Shown: piece by piece, positions 57,325 to 64,000 of the stretch
Numbering within the stretch: the first letter of the stretch is position 1
How the letters are laid out: each line of letters begins with the position of its first letter
From: Loktanella atrilutea
GTDB lineage: Bacteria > Pseudomonadota > Alphaproteobacteria > Rhodobacterales > Rhodobacteraceae
Reading direction: 5' to 3'
NCBI RefSeq assembly: GCF_900128995.1
Contig: NZ_FQUE01000003.1
Span: forward strand, 124,001-188,000
Length of the DNA: 64,000 nucleotides
Notes under the pieces: generated by a model
What the model was told of the DNA's origin: nothing
Database searches by the model: none
What the model saw: the letters and a program-made list of their open reading frames with translations, nothing else
Program-made: the position numbers and the translations under genes

Positions 57325-58716
57325 ATGACCCTCCACGATCTGGACGCCCTGCAGGACCGGGAACGCAGCAACTGGGTTCGGCTACGGACCCTGCTGATTT
57401 TGCGCTGGTTCGCCATTGGCGGGCAGATCGTGGCAATCCTCGTCGCCACGCGGGTCTACGACTTGCGGATGGATGCCGGGCCTCCGGCAATCACCATCGG
57501 CGCCGCGATCCTTGCCAATCTGGTCAGCAGCTTCGTCTATCCGGAAAGTAAGCGGCTGTCGGAACGCGAGGCAAGCGCGATGATGGCTTTCGACATCGTG
57601 CAGCTGACGCTGCTTCTGTATCTGACCGGCGGATTGAACAATCCTTTCGCCCTGCTGATCCTTGCACCAGTGACCATTGCCGCCACGGTCTTGCACCTGA
57701 TGAGCTTCGTCGCGCTCGGGCTTCTGGCAATTGTCATGATTTCCATCATTGGAACGGTGGCCGTGCCGCTGCAGATGGCGGACGGCACCTTGCTGTTGCT
57801 GCCACCGCTATTCCATTTCGGCTTCTGGGTGTCCTTGGTAATCGGCGTGATCTTCCTGGGCATCTATGCCCGTCAGGTCACGACAGAGATGAACGCCATG
57901 GGTGATGCCCTGCTCGCAACGCAGATGGCTTTGGCCCGCGAACAGAAGTTGACTGATCTTGGCGGTGTCGTCGCCGCCGCGGCGCACGAACTTGGCACAC
58001 CCTTGGCGACGATCAAACTGGTCAGCAACGAGTTGCTGGAGGATCTGGCCGACCAACCGGAATTGCGCGAGGATGCCCTGCTGATCCGGACGCAGGCGGA
58101 CCGATGCCGCGACATCCTTCATTCCATGGGACGCGCCGGCAAGGATGACCTGCACCTGCGCACCGCTCTGCTGGAAACCGTCGTGCGTGAATCCGCAGAG
58201 CCGCACCTGCAGCGCGGTCGCGACGTGACCTTTGATATCGCACCTGAATCCAGCTGCGACAGCGCTCAGCCCGTAATCTCTCGGCGGCCAGAGATCATTC
58301 ACGGCTTGCGCAACCTGATCCAGAATGCGGTCGATTTCTCGGAAACGAGGGTCGAAATCGACGTGAACTGGTCGGATACACAGGTATTCGTGCGGATCGC
58401 GGACGACGGTCACGGGTTTCCCCAATCAGTTATCGGCCGCATCGGAGACCCGTTCGTACGACGGCGGCGCGGATCGCTGGACGGTTTGCGCCGTCCCGGT
58501 TACGAGGGCATGGGCCTTGGGCTGTTCATTGCAAAGACGTTGCTGGAAAGGTCTGGCGCGCAATTGTCCTTTGCGAACGGGCCGCGGCGACGGCGACGGG
58601 CAGAAGGTATCGTCGCGGGTGCAATCGTGACGGTGACATGGCCGATGCGCGTTCTTGTCCGGGGACAAAGCGGGGCCTATCCACCGTTGGGAAAAAACCA
58701 ACCAATTCTAGAATAG
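57325..58716 (+). CDS. regB: Redox sensor histidine kinase RegB/PrrB
   Basis: 463 aa. About six transmembrane helices (25-180) with the quinone-sensing motif GGLNNPF at 102-108. The H-box is HELGTPLATIKL with His221. The redox-active Cys is conserved as Cys261 in ADRCRDIL. The ATP-binding N box NLIQNAVDFSET, the G1 box DDGHGFP and the G2 box GMGLGLFI complete the kinase. It phosphorylates RegA when respiratory electron flow drops. The C-terminus is extended by ~20 residues past the kinase fold. Confidence 0.96.
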   Translation: MTLHDLDALQDRERSNWVRLRTLLILRWFAIGGQIVAILVATRVYDLRMDAGPPAITIGAAILANLVSSFVYPESKRLSEREASAMMAFDIVQLTLLLYLTGGLNNPFALLILAPVTIAATVLHLMSFVALGLLAIVMISIIGTVAVPLQMADGTLLLLPPLFHFGFWVSLVIGVIFLGIYARQVTTEMNAMGDALLATQMALAREQKLTDLGGVVAAAAHELGTPLATIKLVSNELLEDLADQPELREDALLIRTQADRCRDILHSMGRAGKDDLHLRTALLETVVRESAEPHLQRGRDVTFDIAPESSCDSAQPVISRRPEIIHGLRNLIQNAVDFSETRVEIDVNWSDTQVFVRIADDGHGFPQSVIGRIGDPFVRRRRGSLDGLRRPGYEGMGLGLFIAKTLLERSGAQLSFANGPRRRRRAEGIVAGAIVTVTWPMRVLVRGQSGAYPPLGKNQPILE

Positions 58717-58726
58717 TTCAGGATTG

Positions 58727-58741
58727 TTAAGCAGACGTTAA
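58727..58741 (+). promoter_or_regulatory. Perfect CtrA-binding site (TTAA-N7-TTAA)
   Basis: TTAA at 58727-58730, seven bases (GCAGACG), TTAA at 58738-58741, continuing as TTAACC as in the full CtrA half-site. It is the only perfect TTAA-N7-TTAA box I noticed in an intergenic region of the window, and lies 47 nt before the DivL-like ATG, at typical promoter distance. Confidence 0.75.
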
Positions 58742-58788
58742 CCTCAACCCCAGATTGTCGGGCAAGGACAACCGGGAGAATCGCGGTG

Positions 58789-60396
58789 ATGTTGAGTCTG
58801 GACGTTTTACGCCTTGCTGCCGCTGGGGGACTTGTGGCCGTGGGACTGTTTTGTGCATTTCAGTCCGTCCGATCGCTCCTGATAGCGAGGCCCAACGGCA
58901 ATGCGCAGCGACTTCCCGAGGTGTCGGCACCGGCCTTTTTGTTTCAGGGCGATATGCTGATTGATGCGTCTCCAAGTGGAGCGGCACTGATCGCCGTCGC
59001 GGCCGACGACAGGAACGAGCGTGCCGCCCTTCTCCATGTACTCGAACCGCAGTTTCCGGACCTGCGCGATCGACTACAAGACCTTAGACCCGGCGACAGG
59101 ATAAGGATCCAATCGGCTGTCGATTCCGGTCTGTCGTTGATTCTTGCAATGATGGACGGTCTTGTCCGCATCACGCTGGAGGAGGACGGTGGCGTCCAGT
59201 CCGTGTCACGGACCTGCAGCGACATCGAACGCGCATCCATGTTGGACGAACTCAATCTGCTGCGGCTGATCATGCGCGACACGCCTCAGCTGATCTGGCG
59301 AGAGGATGGTCAGGGCCAACTGACCTGGGCCAATGCGGCCTATCTGTCCTATGCCGACCGACTGATGCCCGATGGCGAACGACGCGGGCAGGTCTGGCCG
59401 GGAGAGAGACTCTTTCCCGAAATCCAGCCGCCGCTGCCAACCGATCCGCGCACCTTCGAAGGGCGTCAGGCCCTGCAGCTTCCCGGTGAAAAGGCGGAGC
59501 ACTGGTTCGAGATTACCGCCGTGCCGCAGGATGGTTCGGTGATTTATTACGCGATCGACGCAAACGCGACTATCCGGGCCGAACGCGCGCAATTTGATTT
59601 TCAACAGACGCTCGGCAAGACCTTTGCGCAACTGTCGACGGGACTGGCTATCTTCAACAAGAAGCGGCAGCTGACGATGTTCAATCCGGCATTGCTGGAC
59701 ATGACGGGCCTGCCCTTTGCATTCATGTCGACGCGGCCCAGCATTGAAAGAGTGCTGGACCGTCTGCGCGAAATGCGCAGATTGCCAGAACCCAAGAACT
59801 ACGCCACATGGCGGGAACAATTTGCCGCGCTGGAGGCTGCCGCGCAGAGTGGCACATATTCCGAAAACTGGGACATGCCCGATGGCCAGACCTATCGCGT
59901 CTCGGGACGACCGCATCCGGACGGGGCCATCGCGTTCCTGTTCGAGGACATCAGTGCAGAGATATCTCTGACCCGTCGCTTCAGGACGGAAATCGAGTCC
60001 GGTCAGGCCGTTCTGGACGCCCTTCCCGACGCTATCGCGGTGTTTTCGTCCAGCAATACGCTGACCATGACCAATGTGGCCTACGACCAGCTATGGCAGT
60101 CCGACGACGAGCCGCAAATGACGGTCCACGACCTGCGCGGGGCATTGCGGATGTGGAAATCCCGGGCAGCCTCAACCACGCTATGGCGAGAGATCGAGGA
60201 TTTCGGTCGCCTGCGGCATGACCGTGCAATGGTGCGGGATCAGCTTGTATTGCATACCGGGCGCCGGATGAATTGCGAAATCATGGCGATCAGTGGCGGC
60301 ATGACGATGATCCGCTTCACCGTCAGCACGGAACGTTTGACAGCGCCGCTGAGTGCGCGCTTGAAGACTTCGGGCGAGCGCCTCGCCACGGGTTGA
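58789..60396 (+). CDS. divL: PAS-repeat membrane protein, DivL-like, without a kinase domain
   Basis: 535 aa from ATG 58789 (a GTG at 58786 is possible; GGGAGAATCGC upstream). One transmembrane helix at about 3-24. Residues about 150-260, 265-385 and 385-500 form PAS-like modules (LIMRDTPQLIWREDGQGQLTW; FAQLSTGLAIFNKKRQLTMFN; LDALPDAIAVFSSSNTLTMTN). No histidine phosphotransfer or ATP-binding domain follows. From memory, Rhodobacter DivL is a PAS-domain protein acting on CckA-ChpT-CtrA, and the tsaE-amgK-murU-addB context fits. The identification is inference. A perfect CtrA box precedes it. Confidence 0.65.
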   Translation: MLSLDVLRLAAAGGLVAVGLFCAFQSVRSLLIARPNGNAQRLPEVSAPAFLFQGDMLIDASPSGAALIAVAADDRNERAALLHVLEPQFPDLRDRLQDLRPGDRIRIQSAVDSGLSLILAMMDGLVRITLEEDGGVQSVSRTCSDIERASMLDELNLLRLIMRDTPQLIWREDGQGQLTWANAAYLSYADRLMPDGERRGQVWPGERLFPEIQPPLPTDPRTFEGRQALQLPGEKAEHWFEITAVPQDGSVIYYAIDANATIRAERAQFDFQQTLGKTFAQLSTGLAIFNKKRQLTMFNPALLDMTGLPFAFMSTRPSIERVLDRLREMRRLPEPKNYATWREQFAALEAAAQSGTYSENWDMPDGQTYRVSGRPHPDGAIAFLFEDISAEISLTRRFRTEIESGQAVLDALPDAIAVFSSSNTLTMTNVAYDQLWQSDDEPQMTVHDLRGALRMWKSRAASTTLWREIEDFGRLRHDRAMVRDQLVLHTGRRMNCEIMAISGGMTMIRFTVSTERLTAPLSARLKTSGERLATG

Positions 60397-60436
60397 TTTG
60401 CCTTGCAGCGCAGCCCCCTTCTTCTAGTCTGCCGAC

Positions 60437-60901
60437 ATGTCACAGTTCGCCTGCATACGCCTCGAAGACGAGGCCGCCACGGCCGCTATTGCGGGTCAGA
60501 TCGCGGCAAGGCTTGGACCCGGCGACACGCTCCTGCTGGAAGGGCCGATCGGTGCGGGCAAGACCACCTTTGCCCGCGCCTTGATCCGTGCCCGGCTGGG
60601 AAGACCACAGGAAGACGTTCCCTCACCGACTTTCACGCTCGTGCAGACCTACGAGGCCGATGGGGTGGAGATCTGGCATTGCGATCTCTACCGGCTGACG
60701 GATAGTCAGCAAATTTTCGAGCTTGGTCTGGAAGACGCCTTTGCCACCGCGATCTGCCTGATCGAATGGCCCGACCGGCTGGGACCGGACCTGCCTGCCG
60801 ATGCGCTGATTTGCTGCTTTGAAGCGGGAACAGGGCATCACGATTTGACCCTCTGCGGGTCCGATACATGGCAGGCAAGACTGGAGGCCATGCATGACTG
60901 A
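60437..60901 (+). CDS. tsaE: tRNA threonylcarbamoyladenosine biosynthesis ATPase TsaE
   Basis: 154 aa. Walker A in LEGPIGAGKTTFARALI (near residue 40), switch region PSPTFTLVQTYE, HCDLYRL and IEWPDRLG. It is the ATPase that recycles the TsaB-TsaD complex in t6A synthesis; tsaD is at 49497 in this window. It overlaps the following kinase gene by 8 nt. Confidence 0.95.
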   Translation: MSQFACIRLEDEAATAAIAGQIAARLGPGDTLLLEGPIGAGKTTFARALIRARLGRPQEDVPSPTFTLVQTYEADGVEIWHCDLYRLTDSQQIFELGLEDAFATAICLIEWPDRLGPDLPADALICCFEAGTGHHDLTLCGSDTWQARLEAMHD

Positions 60902-61844
60902 CAGGAATATGCAGATCCGCGCTTTCCTTTACGGCACCCGCTGGCAGGACTGGTCGGCGGCAGCACTGGCTGGCGATGCATCGGCCCGCCGCTATCTGCG
61001 ACTGACGGGTGCAGAGGGCAAACAGGCCATCTTGATGGACGCCGACCCTGCGACCGGTGAAACGGTAACGCCTTTCGTCCAAATTGCTGCCTGGTTGTTG
61101 TCACAGGGCCTTTCGGCACCGCGGATCCTTCATCATGCCGAGGTCGATGGCTTTCTGCTGCTCGAGGATCTGGGTCCGGAAACCCTTGCCGTCGCCACCG
61201 GCAAGATGGCAGAGGACGACCTTTATGACGCTGCCGTCGATGTGCTTGTGGCATTGGACAGCATGACACCGCCTGAAAACCTCAAGAAGATGACCCCGCA
61301 GGTCGGCGGTGAAATGGTGGCCGTGGTAGCCGAGGCCTATTGCCGCTGCGATCCGGCCCCATTGGTCGCGATAACCAGAGAGACGCTGACCACCCTTGCG
61401 CCAATCGCGGACAGGGTCGCGCTGCGCGACTACCACGCCGAGAACCTGATCTGGCGGCCGGACCGATGTGGCCTCGACCGGGTAGGCTTGCTGGACTTCC
61501 AGGATGCCTTCATCGCGCCGCGGGGCTACGACCTCGCTTCGTTGCTCAGTGACATCCGCCGAGCGGTGCCCGACAGGCAGGTGAGCCGGCAGACTGCCCG
61601 GTTTGCCGCGGCAACCGGGGCCGATCCGGTCGTGCTGTCGGCGCAACTGGCTGCCTTGGGCGCCCAGCGCAACCTGCGAATCCTCGGCGTCTTCGCCCGT
61701 CTGGCGGAGCGCGGCAAGACGTCCTACGCACGCTATCTTCCAGCGGTATGGGACACCCTGCGGCGCGATCTGGCGCATCCCGCACTGGCGGATATGCGCG
61801 AGGTCGTGCTGACCACTTTGCCAGCACCCGAGGACCGCCCATGA
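60894..61844 (+). CDS. amgK: AmgK-like sugar kinase (peptidoglycan recycling)
   Basis: 316 aa, aminoglycoside phosphotransferase fold. ATP site region GDASARRYLRL and ILMDADP; LLLEDLG; catalytic loop LRDYHAENLIW and metal-binding LLDFQDAFIAPRGYDLASLL. In Pseudomonas AmgK phosphorylates N-acetylmuramic acid at C1 and MurU uses the product. The same kinase-nucleotidyltransferase pair occurs here with a 4-nt overlap, which supports the assignment. Confidence 0.85.
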   Translation: MTDRNMQIRAFLYGTRWQDWSAAALAGDASARRYLRLTGAEGKQAILMDADPATGETVTPFVQIAAWLLSQGLSAPRILHHAEVDGFLLLEDLGPETLAVATGKMAEDDLYDAAVDVLVALDSMTPPENLKKMTPQVGGEMVAVVAEAYCRCDPAPLVAITRETLTTLAPIADRVALRDYHAENLIWRPDRCGLDRVGLLDFQDAFIAPRGYDLASLLSDIRRAVPDRQVSRQTARFAAATGADPVVLSAQLAALGAQRNLRILGVFARLAERGKTSYARYLPAVWDTLRRDLAHPALADMREVVLTTLPAPEDRP

Positions 61845-62524
61845 CAGAGCGGTTTCCCGTCATGCTGTTCGCCGCCGGCCGCGGTACCCGGATGGCGCCG
61901 CTGAGTGACGACCGACCTAAACCGCTGATTGTGGTGGATGACCGCACCCTGCTGGACCACGCGTTGGATCAGACGAACCTGCCCTGCATCAGCCGGAGGG
62001 TCGTGAACGTGAATTATCTGGGCGACATGGTGAGACTTCATCTGAAGGGACGCGACGTCGCGATCTCTGCCGAAGACCCCGTACTGGAAACCGGCGGGGG
62101 CCTACGGCATGCGCTGCCCTTGCTGGGCGACGGTCCGGTCATGACGATGAATACGGATGCGGTCTGGAAAGGTCCCAATCCGCTGGCGGTTCTGGCGCAG
62201 GCCTGGCAGCCGGAGATGGAAGGGCTTTTGCTGCTGGTTCCGCCCGCGCAGGTCAAGTGTCATACGGGGCGCGGCGATTTCAGCCTTGGTGACGATGGTC
62301 GACTGAACCGGGCACCGGACCTGATTTATACAGGCGCGCAGATCATCCGGACCGAACGGCTTAAGGAAATCGGCGACAAGGTGTTCTCGCTCAACGCGCT
62401 GTGGAACATCATGGCCGAGACCGGCGGCCTGCGCGGCGTGACCTATTCCGGTCAATGGTGCGATGTCGGACGGCCCGACAGCATCCCGGTGGCCGAAGCC
62501 ATGCTGCACGCAGCCGATGTTTAA
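61841..62524 (+). CDS. murU: MurU-like nucleotidyltransferase
   Basis: 227 aa. Sugar-nucleotidyltransferase start PVMLFAAGRGTRMAPLSDDRPKPL with the activating Gly-rich loop, then ETGGGLRHALPLL, MTMNTDAVW (metal-binding Asp) and GVTYSGQWCDVGRPDSI. Likely makes UDP-MurNAc from MurNAc-1-phosphate, a recycling route that bypasses GlcNAc-based synthesis. Overlaps amgK by 4 nt and addB by 8 nt. Confidence 0.86.
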   Translation: MTERFPVMLFAAGRGTRMAPLSDDRPKPLIVVDDRTLLDHALDQTNLPCISRRVVNVNYLGDMVRLHLKGRDVAISAEDPVLETGGGLRHALPLLGDGPVMTMNTDAVWKGPNPLAVLAQAWQPEMEGLLLLVPPAQVKCHTGRGDFSLGDDGRLNRAPDLIYTGAQIIRTERLKEIGDKVFSLNALWNIMAETGGLRGVTYSGQWCDVGRPDSIPVAEAMLHAADV

Positions 62525-64000
62525 ACCGTCATCGACACCCCGCGTTTATGGTCTGCCGCCGGGCGCCGACTTTGCAGCGGCGTTCGTCGATGGCCTGACA
62601 GCTCGTAGCGATGATCTGACGGCTGTCCGGGTTTTCGTCAACGCGCCGCGTATGATGCGGCAGATCCAAGCCGCATTCGACAGGGGCCCGGCCCGTTTGC
62701 TGCCCCGCATCCAGCCGGTCACGGACCTTGCGTTCGAAGGAACATTGGCGGGGCTGGCCGCACCGGTGTCGCCCTTGCGGCGGCGGCTTGAACTGTCGCG
62801 GGCGGTGCATCGTCTGCTGGAAGCGGCGCCCGAACTTGCGCCGCGCAGCGCACTTTACGACCTGTCAGACAGCCTCGCGGCGCTGATGGACGAAATGCAC
62901 GGCGAGGGCGTCGATCCGACGCGGCTGGCCGAACTGGACGTCAGCGACCAATCGGGACATTGGCAACGTTCGTTGCGGTTCCTGACCATCCTGCAGCCCT
63001 ATTTCGAGGCAGGACGCGACGCGCCAGACGTCGCTGCGCGGCAACGCATGGTCGTGACCGCTCTGATCGAGCGCTGGCAGACGCAACCACCGGCGGGCCC
63101 GGTGGTCGTCGCAGGGTCGACGGGGTCGCGGGGAGCCACCGGTCTGCTGATGCAGGCCGTCGCGCGATTGCCGCAAGGGGCTTTGGTGCTCCCGGGTTTC
63201 GACCATGACATGCCACAGGCAGTCTGGGACAGCATGGAGGCCGACCCGCCGCAGGAGGATCATCCGCAATACCGCTTCGCGCACTTGATGCGTGCACTAG
63301 ATCTGCAAGCCTCCAAGGTCTTGCCATGGACCACGAGAAAAGCCGCGGCCCCGGCGCGAAACCGCTTGATCTCTTTATCCCTGCGGCCTGCCCCCGTCAC
63401 CGATCAATGGCGCAGCGAGGGTGCGACTTTGGGTGATCTTTGCGCGGCCACCGATCTGGTCGATCTGGTCGAGACCGATAGCCCGCGGGCCGAGGCGGAA
63501 ACGATCGCCCTTCGGCTGCGGCAGGCAGCCGTTGCGGGACAGACGGCCGCGTTGATCAGTCCCGACCGGATGCTGACGCGGCAGGTCGCCGCTGCATTGG
63601 ACCGCTGGCAGATCAGGCCGGACGACAGTGCAGGCCTGCCGCTGGCCCTGTCAGCTCCGGGGCGCCTGCTGACACATGTGGTGCGCGCCCTGGGCCAGCC
63701 GGTGACGGCAGAGACGCTTCTTGTGCTTCTCAAACACCCACTTACCCATACGGGCAGCGACCGGCGCAACCAGCACCTGCTGTGGACGCGAGAGTTGGAA
63801 CTGAACCTGCGCCGCCGGGGGCCTCCGTTCATCGGCACGGGCACCGTCGCCGCATGGGTCGCCGAACGCGAAGCGCCCACCGCCGAGCTGACCGGTTGGG
63901 CCACTTGGGTGGGACGTGTCGTTGCGCTGCTGTGTCACGACGGCACCTTGCCGATCGCCACACATCTGGACAGACACATGGCAGCGACCGCGGCCCTTGC
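62517..64000 (+). CDS. addB: Double-strand break repair protein AddB, N-terminal part (cut by window end)
   Basis: The first 494 codons are open to the window end. The start ATG 62517 lies inside the murU stop region; it begins MFKPSSTPRVYGLPPGADFAAAF. Landmarks include VVVAGSTGSRGATGLLMQAVA, the UvrD-like AALISPDRMLTRQVAAAL and LLVLLKHPLTHTG. AddB is the inactivated-helicase/nuclease partner of AddA in the recombination complex that starts homologous repair. addA should follow outside the window. The gene order tsaE-amgK-murU-addB is widespread in alphaproteobacteria. Confidence 0.93.
   Translation, partial: MFKPSSTPRVYGLPPGADFAAAFVDGLTARSDDLTAVRVFVNAPRMMRQIQAAFDRGPARLLPRIQPVTDLAFEGTLAGLAAPVSPLRRRLELSRAVHRLLEAAPELAPRSALYDLSDSLAALMDEMHGEGVDPTRLAELDVSDQSGHWQRSLRFLTILQPYFEAGRDAPDVAARQRMVVTALIERWQTQPPAGPVVVAGSTGSRGATGLLMQAVARLPQGALVLPGFDHDMPQAVWDSMEADPPQEDHPQYRFAHLMRALDLQASKVLPWTTRKAAAPARNRLISLSLRPAPVTDQWRSEGATLGDLCAATDLVDLVETDSPRAEAETIALRLRQAAVAGQTAALISPDRMLTRQVAAALDRWQIRPDDSAGLPLALSAPGRLLTHVVRALGQPVTAETLLVLLKHPLTHTGSDRRNQHLLWTRELELNLRRRGPPFIGTGTVAAWVAEREAPTAELTGWATWVGRVVALLCHDGTLPIATHLDRHMAATAAL

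Overview
The window is about 64 kb of GC-rich, gene-dense chromosome from an alphaproteobacterium, most likely Rhodobacterales (Roseobacter/Rhodobacter group). The evidence is the RegB-SenC-RegA redox cluster near ahcY, the rimP-nusA-ylxR/L7Ae-infB operon, an alphaproteobacterial Mic60/HemY-like/HemD block, a DivL-like PAS protein without a kinase domain beside tsaE-amgK-murU-addB, and an NDUFAF5-like protein. I see no insertion sequence, prophage, CRISPR array or rRNA operon. It reads as core chromosome with a few low-GC or palindromic patches.

Layout. 1-365: end of a polysaccharide-export ABC permease. 433-3718: dnaK-dnaJ with a heat-shock-type promoter. 3793-8351: a DUF475/TerC-like membrane protein, radC, and an envelope pair (secreted protein of unknown function plus a PstS-like/OmpA fusion). 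8462-13969: secA divergent from a parvulin-argJ-mutT operon. 14117-19589: rimP-nusA-ylxR-infB (minus strand), with a promoter and an intrinsic terminator upstream of rimP. 19603-24624: prolyl iminopeptidase, ubiG, the comF-grxC-nitrilase-marR operon, and an NDUFAF5-like protein. 24677-28542: ferrochelatase, an MFS permease and two small lipoproteins (CAP and L,D-transpeptidase). 28646-36278: one long minus-strand operon, hslO-CoA pyrophosphatase-cca-two ABC exporter half-transporters-RNA methyltransferase. 36355-44599: NUDIX, argG, a sulfotransferase-like/class IV aminotransferase pair, exported MsrA, a PfkB kinase and mutS. 44844-49427: an EAL protein, tRNA-Thr(CGT), and hemD-mic60-hemY-like. 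49497-53350: tsaD-gpsA-EVE, a FUSC-like membrane protein and DUF2853. 53478-58716: ahcY, HD hydrolase, GNAT, regA, senC, regB. 58727-64000: a perfect CtrA box, the DivL-like gene, tsaE, amgK, murU and the start of addB.

Themes. Proteostasis (DnaK/J, Hsp33, SecA, parvulin, MsrA), translation (IF2, NusA, RimP, TsaD/TsaE, CCA enzyme), genome maintenance (MutS, RadC, AddB, MutT), heme and redox control (HemH, HemD, HemY-like, RegBA/SenC) and envelope biology (AmgK/MurU recycling, L,D-transpeptidase, OmpA fusion, Mic60) dominate.

The points most worth a second look are the CtrA box in front of the kinase-less DivL-like gene, a perfect 28-bp palindrome inside the 3' end of a NUDIX gene, a terminator in the rimP-nusA leader, an NDUFAF5-like protein without SAM motif I, a 13-bp hairpin abutting a tRNA gene, and a 23-bp dispersed near-palindromic repeat. 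Start codons were chosen by eye from ribosome-binding sites, overlaps and family N-termini. All function calls are from motif recognition without database searches.
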